Shown piece by piece: positions 16,789 through 24,823 of a stretch of 64,000 bases of DNA. Positions within the stretch are counted from its first letter, which is position 1. The number at the start of each line of letters is the position of its first letter. The stretch spans positions 124,001-188,000 of the forward strand of contig NZ_JAAKXY010000004.1 of assembly GCF_011043775.1 (NCBI RefSeq), read 5' to 3'. The translations under genes and the position numbers were made by a program. The stretch comes from Natronolimnobius sp. AArcel1. Lineage in GTDB: Archaea; Halobacteriota; Halobacteria; Halobacteriales; Natrialbaceae. The notes under the pieces were generated by a model that was not told where the DNA came from, searched no databases, and saw nothing but the letters and a program-made list of their open reading frames with translations.

Positions 16789-17601
16789 TCAGGCATCGAA
16801 ATTCTCGTCCCACTCGAGTCCGGTCCCCACTGCAGTCGCACCACCATCGACGAGGAGGTTCTCACCAGTAATGAACGACGCTTCGTCGGATGCAAGAAAC
16901 AGGATCGCATCAGCGATTTCGCGTGGCTCGGCGGCTCGCTTCAGGATTCCCGGCCCGTCCGGGTTCGGGGTAGTCTCTTCCTCGAGCATGGCTTCAGCTT
17001 CGTCCTCGTCCTCTGGCAGGTGATAGTCGGTGACGACCCAGCCCGGCGAGACGGCGTTGACGCGGATGCCGTCGCTTGCGTGATCGCAGGCCATGTCCTT
17101 GGTCATCGCGACGACTGCGCCCTTCGTCGAGTCGTACTGTGCCCAGTCGGGTCGGGCGAGGCCCGCACCGACCGAGGCGACGTTGACGACCGCGCCGCCG
17201 TCGTCCATGAGCGGAATACAGTGTTTCGAGCAGAAGGCGACGCCCTTCTGGTTCACAGCGAGGATGCGGTCCCAACTTGCTTCGTCTGCCTCGGTGACCG
17301 GCATTGGATCGACGCGGATAGCCGCGTTGTTCACGAGGATGTCGACGCGGCCAAATCGGTCGGCGACCGTCGCCGCCATGGACTCGACTGCGGCTTCCGA
17401 ACCGACGTCAGCCTCGAGACCCAGTGCTGTCTGACCCGTCGCATCGGTAACCTCCTCGGCTGTCGCCTGTGCTTCGTTGCCGTCTCGGTCGACCACGACG
17501 ACCGTTGCGCCCTCCTCGGCGAGGCGATGGCAGGTCGCTTCACCGATGCCGCGTGCGCCGCCCGTGACGACCGCAACCGCGTTCGCAATACGTGCTGTCA
17601 T
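16789..17601 (-). CDS. short-chain dehydrogenase/reductase
   Basis: A 270-residue SDR. It has the cofactor motif TGGARGIGEATCH (about residues 12-24), an acidic residue after beta-2 in VVVVDRDG pointing to NAD(H), NNAAI, the Ser of NVASVGAG, and the catalytic YDSTKGA (Y-x3-K). The start at 17601 (MTARIANAV) was chosen as a normal SDR start; ATGs at 17631 and further upstream are alternatives. It follows the sugar module on the opposite strand and may oxidise a sugar or keto-deoxy acid. An insertion at about residues 205-222 is acidic (EDEDEAEAMLEEE). Confidence 0.88.
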   Translation of the reverse strand: MTARIANAVAVVTGGARGIGEATCHRLAEEGATVVVVDRDGNEAQATAEEVTDATGQTALGLEADVGSEAAVESMAATVADRFGRVDILVNNAAIRVDPMPVTEADEASWDRILAVNQKGVAFCSKHCIPLMDDGGAVVNVASVGAGLARPDWAQYDSTKGAVVAMTKDMACDHASDGIRVNAVSPGWVVTDYHLPEDEDEAEAMLEEETTPNPDGPGILKRAAEPREIADAILFLASDEASFITGENLLVDGGATAVGTGLEWDENFDA

Positions 17602-17792
17602 AGCCGTCGCATCGCCCCCCGGAACCGTCATCCTTGGGGCACCGGCCGATACTGATCGGGCTTCCGAAGCGCCAATTCTTTGATAAGCGGCCACGATCCG
17701 TGAGAGAAAGTTCCCTGAACCAAAGGCTAAAGAGCGAAACGACCGAACATTCTCCCAATGACTATCGTTCGTCTATTGCGGAGGGATCTCTC

Positions 17793-18464
17793 GTGGGCGT
17801 TGAGATAAAAGAAACCAGGGTCACCGACGCCGAATACGAGGCAATGAAGCAGTTCGTCTTCGAGTATCTCGCGGCTAGCGTCGAGAAAGAAGAAGAAGGC
17901 GGGCGCATGCGCTGGTACCCGTGGCACTCCGCGGAGTACCGGCACAACCACATCCTCAACGTGGTCGACCTCTCCAAGGAGATCGCCCGCGAGGAAGGCG
18001 CAGACGTCGACGTCACCCGCGTCGCCGCCCTCTTTCACGACGTCGCGAAACTCGAGACCGACCAAGAGCTGCACGCCGAAGCTGGTGCTCGCGTCGCTCG
18101 TGAGTACCTCGAGTCCCGTGTCGACTACCCTGAATCGTTCATCACCCAGGTGTGTCGTGCGATTGAACAGCACTCCTATCAGGGCGACTTAAACGACGTC
18201 GCACTCGAGACGCAGTGTCTCATCGAGGCGGACATGCTCGATAAGGTCGGTGCGAACGGCACCGCGCTCATGCTGTTGCGGATGGGCTATGAAGCCCGCA
18301 CGCACATGGACTCCAACGAGATGGTCGACCGCGTCCTCGAACGTGGCTACGACGCCGCCTCGCGCGTCCAGAGCGACACCGCCGAAGGAATCGCCCACCA
18401 GCGCCTCAAGCGCGTCAAGTGGTTCAGCGAGTGGCTCGAGGACGAAATCGCGGGCATGGGCTAA
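17793..18464 (+). CDS. HD-domain phosphohydrolase
   Basis: A 223-residue protein with a GTG start. HD-superfamily features: HSAEYRHNHILNVVDLSKEIAREE (first His), then VAALFHDVAKLETD with the HD doublet, a further His in EQHSYQGD, and a late Asp in IEADMLDKVGANG. All metal ligands seem present, so it should be an active metal-dependent phosphohydrolase, for example on nucleotides. Substrate unknown. The frame is open for 53 codons upstream without a family match; the GTG at 17793 is the likely start, with ATG at 17844 another option. Confidence 0.8.
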   Translation: MGVEIKETRVTDAEYEAMKQFVFEYLAASVEKEEEGGRMRWYPWHSAEYRHNHILNVVDLSKEIAREEGADVDVTRVAALFHDVAKLETDQELHAEAGARVAREYLESRVDYPESFITQVCRAIEQHSYQGDLNDVALETQCLIEADMLDKVGANGTALMLLRMGYEARTHMDSNEMVDRVLERGYDAASRVQSDTAEGIAHQRLKRVKWFSEWLEDEIAGMG

Positions 18465-18500
18465 CCGCCGAACCCGTAGTCACAACTGCCGACCAACGCA

Positions 18501-18510
18501 TTTTGTTTTT
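18501..18510 (+). terminator. T-rich terminator of the HD gene
   Basis: TTTTGTTTTT lies 36 bases after the stop of the HD-protein gene and just outside the stop of the convergent LysE gene. Archaeal intrinsic termination needs only such T-runs on the sense strand. Confidence 0.55.
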
Positions 18511-19203
18511 TCACAGCAGCGAGAGGGTTCCAATACCGAGAAACAGCGCTCCGAAACCGGCGAGGACGACGCCACTGAGCGCAGCAATCACCGGCGCGAG
18601 CGCATCAACGCGGCGTCCGGCCGCAGCCAGCGCAGCCGGATACGCGATGATCCAGACCACGATGCCACCGAAAAAGCCAGTGATCAGCGCGGGCGACCCC
18701 GTCTCAACGACCAGCATGCCGCTAAGCGAGTCGCCGACGGTGGGAACGTGTGCGAAGACGTCGAGCGTCCCCGACTCGAGTAAGCCGACGCCGACGGTGA
18801 GCCAGAAGCCGATCTGGTAGGGGTTGGTCAGCGAGAGCGCGAACGTCTTGCGAAAGCCCTTGGAGGAGCCGTTGTTCTCGCCGATAAACGAGGCGGTCGA
18901 CCGGGCGTCCTCGAGTGCGCCGATGGCGAAGTAGAGCATAAGCACGCCACCGATGAGATAGAGAATTGACCGGATCACCGGGATGCGGTCGATGACGGTG
19001 ACGACGCCGGCAAGCACAAGGACGAAAAAGAGCACGTCTGCGAGCATCGCGCCGGCACCCGCCCAGAAGCCGGCCAGCCAGCCTCGGATGACGCTCTCTT
19101 CGGCAATAATGGCGTTCATCGGGCCCGGCGGGGCCGCAATCGCGAGTCCGAAGACGACGCCCGCAAGCGCCGTTGCAACGAGGGAAACAGACACGGTTCT
19201 CAC
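18511..19203 (-). CDS. LysE/RhtB-type exporter
   Basis: A 230-residue membrane protein with about six helices. The N-terminal helix contains the family signature FGLAIAAPPGPMNAIIAEESV (G-P-x-x-x family pattern), followed by WLAGFWAGAGAMLADVLFF and later LSLTNPYQIGFWLTVG, matching the second half-motif N-P. LysE-type proteins export amino acids or other small cations and metabolites. It starts ATG at 19203 and is convergent with the HD protein; the only terminator visible is the T-run between them. Confidence 0.82.
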   Translation of the reverse strand: MRTVSVSLVATALAGVVFGLAIAAPPGPMNAIIAEESVIRGWLAGFWAGAGAMLADVLFFVLVLAGVVTVIDRIPVIRSILYLIGGVLMLYFAIGALEDARSTASFIGENNGSSKGFRKTFALSLTNPYQIGFWLTVGVGLLESGTLDVFAHVPTVGDSLSGMLVVETGSPALITGFFGGIVVWIIAYPAALAAAGRRVDALAPVIAALSGVVLAGFGALFLGIGTLSLL

Positions 19204-19275
19204 CCTCGAGTCCGCACTCAGCGGGCAAAAGGACAGCGACCGCGCGGTCGCGCTTGCGAGTGACAGCGGTCCGTT

Positions 19276-19605
19276 TCAGTTTTCGACTTCGAGTTCCGGC
19301 TCGAGTTCGAGTCGCCGGCGGTGAGCGCTACGCCACTGTCTGTAGCCGTAATAGACGATTGCACAGACGATGCCGACGCCGACGGCAACCGATAGGCACA
19401 AAACGGCGATGAGCGGGTCGGAAAGCGACGCCATCGGTTCCTGTGGGAAGCGATCAGCAGCCTGTTGCTGTGCAGGCGAGAGGCCAGCGATGAACACGCG
19501 ATAGGAGAGATACAGCGCGCTTGCGAGCCAGAGGAGGAAGACGCCCTGTGCGAGGAGCCAGCCCACTCGGTGGGTCGTCGGCGTCGGGTTCTCGACCTCG
19601 GTCAT
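19276..19605 (-). CDS. two-helix membrane protein, haloarchaeal
   Basis: A 109-residue protein with two membrane helices (about residues 12-34 and 60-84), a soluble loop between them with AQQQAADRFPQEPMASL, and a basic-then-acidic C-terminus (RRRLELEPELEVEN). It resembles the small membrane proteins found with haloarchaeal respiratory or cytochrome genes but I see no haem or copper ligands. It precedes the LysE gene on the same strand and is divergent from the thioredoxin-like gene. Confidence 0.65.
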   Translation of the reverse strand: MTEVENPTPTTHRVGWLLAQGVFLLWLASALYLSYRVFIAGLSPAQQQAADRFPQEPMASLSDPLIAVLCLSVAVGVGIVCAIVYYGYRQWRSAHRRRLELEPELEVEN

Positions 19606-19760
19606 CTGCTCACCGTTCGGATCATGTCTCGCGGATGCTCATCCCGACCGGACCGTATGCTTTGTGGATTGCCCGGGGACTCTTTTCGCTGGACGATGTA
19701 GTGGTGGTATGACCGCTGTCACCGCGTCCCAGAATCACTGTGTACCTCGGAGGTGGCGTC

Positions 19761-20447
19761 GTGAATCGTCGTGAGGCCCTTGCCGGCGTCGCGAGCGTCG
19801 GCGTCCTCGGCGGAAGCGCCGTCGTGCTCTGGCGTGGACTGCCATTCGGGGAGGAGAGAGACATTCCATCCGAGTCAGCGACGGACTCCGCTGGGGACGA
19901 CAGCGACGGCGACACCAGCGACTCGAGCGGCCCACTCGAACTCGAGACGCTCGAGGCACCGGGGAGCGAGTCGGGGACGCTGACGGTTCCGAACGACGGG
20001 CTGACACTCGCGATGTTCTTTTCGCCGGTCTGTTCGCGCTGTCGGTCGCTGATGCCGAACATGGCCGACGCACAGGAACGTCTCAGCGACCAGTACGGTG
20101 ACGAACTCACCGTCGTCTCAGTGACGGGCCAGCAGTCGCCGGACCAGTTGCAAGAGTGGTGGGTCGACCACGACGGCGACTGGACGCTCGCCTACGATGA
20201 CGGCCGTGACCTCACCAATCGCTACGATGTCGTCACCCACCCGGTCCTCATCGCCATCGACGACACCGGAGCCATCCAGTGGGAGGCAGAGGGCGTTCTC
20301 GAGGCCGACCGGATCGTCAGCAGCGTCGAGCGGGTCCTCGAGAGTGATTCAGATGCTGACACTGACGACGTTGTTTCAGATGCTGACGACGACGCCGGAG
20401 AAACTGAATCGGAAACCGATGGAAACGAGACTGATCACGAGCACTGA
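19761..20447 (+). CDS. TlpA/thioredoxin-like protein, exported or membrane-anchored
   Basis: A 228-residue protein with a GTG start, MNRREALAGVASVGVLGG, giving a twin-Arg signal or anchor. After an acidic linker (about residues 35-75) comes a thioredoxin fold: LAMFFSPVCSRCRSLM with the redox CxxC as CSRC, VVSVTGQQ, and the cis-Pro turn VVTHPVLIAI. It should reduce or oxidise disulfides outside the cytoplasm, for example in cytochrome maturation. The C-terminal 40 residues are an acidic Asp/Glu/Thr tail. Confidence 0.85.
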   Translation: MNRREALAGVASVGVLGGSAVVLWRGLPFGEERDIPSESATDSAGDDSDGDTSDSSGPLELETLEAPGSESGTLTVPNDGLTLAMFFSPVCSRCRSLMPNMADAQERLSDQYGDELTVVSVTGQQSPDQLQEWWVDHDGDWTLAYDDGRDLTNRYDVVTHPVLIAIDDTGAIQWEAEGVLEADRIVSSVERVLESDSDADTDDVVSDADDDAGETESETDGNETDHEH

Positions 20448-20473
20448 CGGCGCCTACGGAAAATCAGCCCGTC

Positions 20474-23400
20474 TCAGGCTTCAGCCTGCCAGTTGCGAAT
20501 CCGGTCCGCACTGACGCCGTCGACGCTCTCGGCGACGGCGTCGGGGTCGGCGTCGCTCAGATCAGACAAGCTCTCGATACCTGCCGCGACGAGCTTTTCG
20601 ACGGTTTTTGCGCCGACGCCCTCGAGCGCCTCGAGATCAGAGCCGGAGTCGCTTTCGCGGGCCTGGAACTCCTGATAGTTACAGATCGGACAACCCAGTT
20701 CCCAGGGTTCGTCGCCGCTGTGGACCAGCAGTTCGGGGAGATCGTGTTCCTCGCAGCGCTCGTCGGTGACTTCGATGTCGCCGCGTCGAGGCAGCGGCAG
20801 AGAGTACTCGCAGTCGGGATAGCGCGTACAGCCGACGAGTCGAGAGCCACTCTGGAGGGTTTTGACGGCGAGTTCGCCGTCGTGTTCATCTCCGCAGTCT
20901 GGACACGCACCCAGAACAGGCCCTTCGCCCGCATCTTCGGCCTTACAGAGCGGGCAGCCGTGGACGAACGTCTGGCGACCCGCGAGCATCTTCACCTCGT
21001 TCAGGCCGTGCTCGTCGCACTCGTCCTCGAGGATGAGCGGCTTGCCAGTCGAGGGCAGCGGCAGGGTGTTCTCACAGTCGGGATAGCCGTCACAGCCGAT
21101 GAAGTACGAGCCGTGGCGGCTGTTTCGCACGAGCAGGTCCTCGCCGCAGTCGGGACACGGCCCGAGTCGCTTGTCGTCTTTGAGCGACTTGCGCAGGTGA
21201 TCGCCGATTTCGTCGCGCGACTCCGCGAGATTCGCGAAGATTTCTTCCAGCATCTCGCGAGATTCGTCGGTCACGTCCTCGAGTCCGGCCTCGCCGCTGG
21301 CGATGGCGTCCATGTCGGCCTCGAGTTGGGCCGTCATGCCCTCGCTGACGACGCGGTCGGCGTAGTTCTCCGCGGCGTCAACGACCGCCATCGCGAGTTT
21401 GGTGGGTCGCGGTGGATCACTCTCGATGTAGCCCCGGTCGTACAGTTTCTCGAGGGTGTTGTGCCTGGTCGAGTTATGAACGACGATACCACCTTCGATT
21501 GCAAAATTTGGTGCTGCATCGGAAACGGTAAGATCGTACACCGCTCCGTCGTAGTCACGCTCGCTTAGATCGGTGACTGTCGTCGACGACGGCAGGCCGA
21601 GGAGTGTCGCGTATATCGACGATTTGAAGCCGTCAGCGGTATATCGGAACGTCCTGTTTCCGTCGTGACTCCGATTGCTCCCCTCAATCTCGGTTTCAAT
21701 ATACTCGTCCTCCTTGAGTTCGGACACGGTGGTTTGTGCCAGCGGCTGTGAAATCTCGAGTTCGTCGGCAATTTCATCGGTCGTGAGCGCTCGATCGGCG
21801 AGCGTTGCAAGCAGTTCAGCTTTTCGCTCAGTAACGGGATATGCGCGCAGTGAATCGAGCCCGCGATGGAATTTCCAGTCACAAGAGATCGGAACGGTAT
21901 CGAGGAACCGCTCGAGAGTGCGACGACCACGAATGTGTAGTTTGTGCTGGCCTGCGGCGAGTTTCGTTTCAATATCCAACGCCGAGAGCAGTTGTTGAAC
22001 TGCGCCCAGCAAATCGTGATCGGTATTTGAGATAAACGCCTTCCGATCGGTGGAGAGGTGTCCTTCGTCGTCGAACAGCGCGCCAATAAACCACGGAGCG
22101 TATACCGTCGGAACGTTCGGTACACCGTCGGTTGATACCTCTTCGAGAACAACGTGGAGAATGCGACCGACCGCTGCGGGAACGTTCGCCTGATATCTCG
22201 TTTTATGATGGGTCTTCCGACCAGGTTGTTCGGTTATAGTGGGACGAACGCCGAACACGGACTCGATATCCGTGGCGAATCGCTCGATCAATCGACGGTC
22301 CGTGTTGTGGTACCGGATGTCGACGACGTTCTCGGTTTCGTCGACGTACACTGATCCGTCACCGAGCAGATTGCCAAGTAGTCGAGCGAGCGCGGGACTC
22401 CACTGAATCGGGAAGGGGTTCTCGAACGTAACGTCGTTGTTCAATCCGTGAAGCCCGTCGGGCTCAATGCCGAGTTCACCGAGAATCCACACGGGAACGT
22501 CCCGATGATCGTTCTCGAATTCGCTGATGTGGCTCCGATCGGCACCGACCGTTGCTGCAAGTTCACGCTGGGTCTGTCCAGTCCGTTCTCGATACGCGGC
22601 GAGCGCGTCGTTCGCACCGGTCCCATACAGTTTCGAATCGACGGTGCAGTTGGCAGCGAACGTCCCCCAACTGACGGCAACCGGCCCGTCGTCTGCTGCG
22701 TACTCCGTCGGGTCGCTGCGGACAGTAAGTAACTCCTCACCTGGTTCGATTGCTTTCGCAGGACGAACGTCGAATCCATCCTCGGTAGTGACGTACAGGG
22801 GATGATCGTCCGTCACCGAGAACGTTCCCGCTGGCGTCACGATATCGAGAACGCGTTCGTCGTCACCGAGCGGTCGCTCGCTTACGAGCGTCGTCTCTTG
22901 GTCTTCAACGAGACCGGTTTGTTCATTAAGCGACAGTGTCGTCGGTGTTTCCGATGTCGTCGCAATATTGGTATCGCCATCGGCCATGACGACCTGACCG
23001 CTCTCAAAGAGTTCCTGTACCGGTGAGCGAACGATTTCGACATCGGATCGATGGAGAACGGTCGTGTCCGCGGTGAGACATTTCGTCCCAATCCCCATGT
23101 CCTCCATGGTCTCGATGAGCCGCGACTGGCCGTATCGGCGAGGTGGCTGGGTCTCTTTGTCCTCGAGTTCGACATCGGTGAGTGCGAGTTCCTCGCCTTC
23201 GTCGACGTCAGGGACGTAGTTCTCGCTGGTGTTGAAGTACGGGTAGACGTCGTGGTAGCCGGCCTCGACGAGGCGTTTGCCGTTTGCCTTGAGCCGGCAG
23301 TCGGCGGCCTCGGAGACGACTTTGAGGTGCTCCCAAATCGCCGGATCAGCGACGGTCGCGTAGAATCGGCGAACGACCAGTTCGTACACTTCCCACTCGT

Positions 23401-24565
23401 CGTCGCTTACGTCGCCGCCGCGGGCAGGAATCTCGCCAGTCGGATGAATTGGCGGGTGGTCGGTCGTCTCCTCATCGCCCTCGGTTGGCTCGATTTCGTC
23501 GGCCTCGAGAAGATCCTCAGCAGATTCGCCGAGCGTCGGATGGCCGACGAAGTCATCGAGCAGTTCCTCGGGGTCGAGGTCGTCGGGGTAGACGGTGTTG
23601 TCGGTTCGCGGGTAGGTGATGTAGCCGGCGGTGTAGAGGTCCTCGGCGATGGACATCGCGCGCTGGGCGGAGTAGCCCAGTGAGCCGGCTGCGCGGATGA
23701 ATTGAGTGGTGTTGAACGGCGTCGGTGGGTCGTCGGTCCGCGTACGGCGGTTGACGTCGACGACGGTCGCGGAATCGTTCTCGGAGAGTGTTTCGTAGAC
23801 CTCCTTGGCAGTGGCTTCGTCCCAGACGCGCTCGGCCTCGTTGTCGTCTTCGTCGCGGTAGAAGTACTGGGATTCGAAGCTGGTCTCATCCTTATGCAGG
23901 TCGGCAAACAACTCCCAGTAGGACTCAGGATCGAACGCTTGAATCTCGCGTTCGCGGTCGACAATCAACTTGAGCGTCGGCGACTGCACCCGGCCGACGG
24001 AGATGAAGTCGTTGCCGAGTTGGCCGGCAGAGAGCGAGAGAAATCGCGTGAGTGCAGCGCCCCAGACGAGGTCGATAATCTGGCGTGCCTCGCCTGCGGC
24101 GGCGAGGTCGAAATCAAGCTCGTCAGGGTTGTTGAATGCGTCTTGGACCTCGTTTTCCGTGATCGAGGAGAACCGAACCCGTCGAATTGGGACATCTTCG
24201 TTGACCTCGCGGACGATCTCGTAGGCCTCCTTGCCGATGAGTTCGCCCTCGCGGTCGTAGTCTGTCGCAATCGTCGCCGTCGTCGCTTTGCGCGAGAGAA
24301 TCCGCAACGTTGCGACGATGTTCTCTTTGGTCGCTTTCTTCTCGACGCTGGCGTCGATCAGTTCGACAGGTTCGACGTCGCGCCAGTCCGAATACTCCGA
24401 TGGGAAATCGACACCGACGACGTGGCCCGACAGCCCCACGCAGCGTTTGCCACCCCACTCGTAGATGTTGACGCCGTTCTCGCGACTCGAGTCGTACGTC
24501 CCACCTGAGAGGATGTCTGCGATTCGTCGTGCAGCGTTTTCCTTCTCGGTGATGATCAGTTCCAC
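20474..24565 (-). CDS. topA: DNA topoisomerase I (topA) interrupted by an intein
   Basis: A 1363-residue precursor; without the intein 827 residues, the normal archaeal size. The Toprim domain (residues 1-140) has ITEKENAARRIA and TDYDREGELIG with its Mg-binding acids. The strand-cleaving Tyr is Tyr318 in YITYPRTD. After the core come four Cys units (such as CPDCGEDL ... GCDGYPDC, and CPDCGDEH ... GCTRYPDC) and a C-terminal helix-hairpin-helix (LEALEGVGAKTVEKL). The intein lies between Lys495 and Ser1032 within the conserved IGTK-STRHN segment. The gene is divergent from the globin transducer. Without splicing the enzyme should be inactive. Confidence 0.95.
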   Translation of the reverse strand: MELIITEKENAARRIADILSGGTYDSSRENGVNIYEWGGKRCVGLSGHVVGVDFPSEYSDWRDVEPVELIDASVEKKATKENIVATLRILSRKATTATIATDYDREGELIGKEAYEIVREVNEDVPIRRVRFSSITENEVQDAFNNPDELDFDLAAAGEARQIIDLVWGAALTRFLSLSAGQLGNDFISVGRVQSPTLKLIVDREREIQAFDPESYWELFADLHKDETSFESQYFYRDEDDNEAERVWDEATAKEVYETLSENDSATVVDVNRRTRTDDPPTPFNTTQFIRAAGSLGYSAQRAMSIAEDLYTAGYITYPRTDNTVYPDDLDPEELLDDFVGHPTLGESAEDLLEADEIEPTEGDEETTDHPPIHPTGEIPARGGDVSDDEWEVYELVVRRFYATVADPAIWEHLKVVSEAADCRLKANGKRLVEAGYHDVYPYFNTSENYVPDVDEGEELALTDVELEDKETQPPRRYGQSRLIETMEDMGIGTKCLTADTTVLHRSDVEIVRSPVQELFESGQVVMADGDTNIATTSETPTTLSLNEQTGLVEDQETTLVSERPLGDDERVLDIVTPAGTFSVTDDHPLYVTTEDGFDVRPAKAIEPGEELLTVRSDPTEYAADDGPVAVSWGTFAANCTVDSKLYGTGANDALAAYRERTGQTQRELAATVGADRSHISEFENDHRDVPVWILGELGIEPDGLHGLNNDVTFENPFPIQWSPALARLLGNLLGDGSVYVDETENVVDIRYHNTDRRLIERFATDIESVFGVRPTITEQPGRKTHHKTRYQANVPAAVGRILHVVLEEVSTDGVPNVPTVYAPWFIGALFDDEGHLSTDRKAFISNTDHDLLGAVQQLLSALDIETKLAAGQHKLHIRGRRTLERFLDTVPISCDWKFHRGLDSLRAYPVTERKAELLATLADRALTTDEIADELEISQPLAQTTVSELKEDEYIETEIEGSNRSHDGNRTFRYTADGFKSSIYATLLGLPSSTTVTDLSERDYDGAVYDLTVSDAAPNFAIEGGIVVHNSTRHNTLEKLYDRGYIESDPPRPTKLAMAVVDAAENYADRVVSEGMTAQLEADMDAIASGEAGLEDVTDESREMLEEIFANLAESRDEIGDHLRKSLKDDKRLGPCPDCGEDLLVRNSRHGSYFIGCDGYPDCENTLPLPSTGKPLILEDECDEHGLNEVKMLAGRQTFVHGCPLCKAEDAGEGPVLGACPDCGDEHDGELAVKTLQSGSRLVGCTRYPDCEYSLPLPRRGDIEVTDERCEEHDLPELLVHSGDEPWELGCPICNYQEFQARESDSGSDLEALEGVGAKTVEKLVAAGIESLSDLSDADPDAVAESVDGVSADRIRNWQAEA
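21473..23080 (-). mobile_element. intein with LAGLIDADG endonuclease and two HTH domains, in topA
   Basis: The 536-residue intein runs from Cys1 (CLTADTTVLH) to Asn536 (GIVVHN), with Ser as the +1 extein residue. Block B TDDHPLYV holds His93; block F is AVYDLTVSD; the end has the His535-Asn536 pair. All splicing residues are present. The inserted nuclease (about residues 228-400) has two LAGLIDADG motifs, LARLLGNLLGDG (Asp241) and WFIGALFDDEG (Glu339). Two further helix-turn-helix units are seen, at residues 155-205 and 415-485. Base composition looks lower in GC than the surrounding topA, consistent with foreign origin. Confidence 0.93.
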
Positions 24566-24823
24566 AGCGACTCACCCCCGTGAGGGCAGGCCCCCGTCGT
24601 CGGCGCTGACACAGTCGGAAGCACTCGACGAGTCAGCGAACGCTCGATTCTCATTGTCGCCGGCTACGGCTGAAATGCTGATAATCCTTTCGCCGAGAAA
24701 CCGCCCGACAGCGCGGGTGTGCGTGCGCTCGAGCGCGATTGCCCGTCGCGTGCGTCGCGCGATGGTGGCCGGGGATGGCCGAAGTCACAACCACTATACT
24801 CACCGGGTAGTGAAGTAGTGGCA

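Noticed and set aside
22466-22618. stand-alone XRE regulator gene inside topA
   Set aside because: The HTH segment is in frame with, and lies between, the intein splicing blocks; it has no start or stop of its own.
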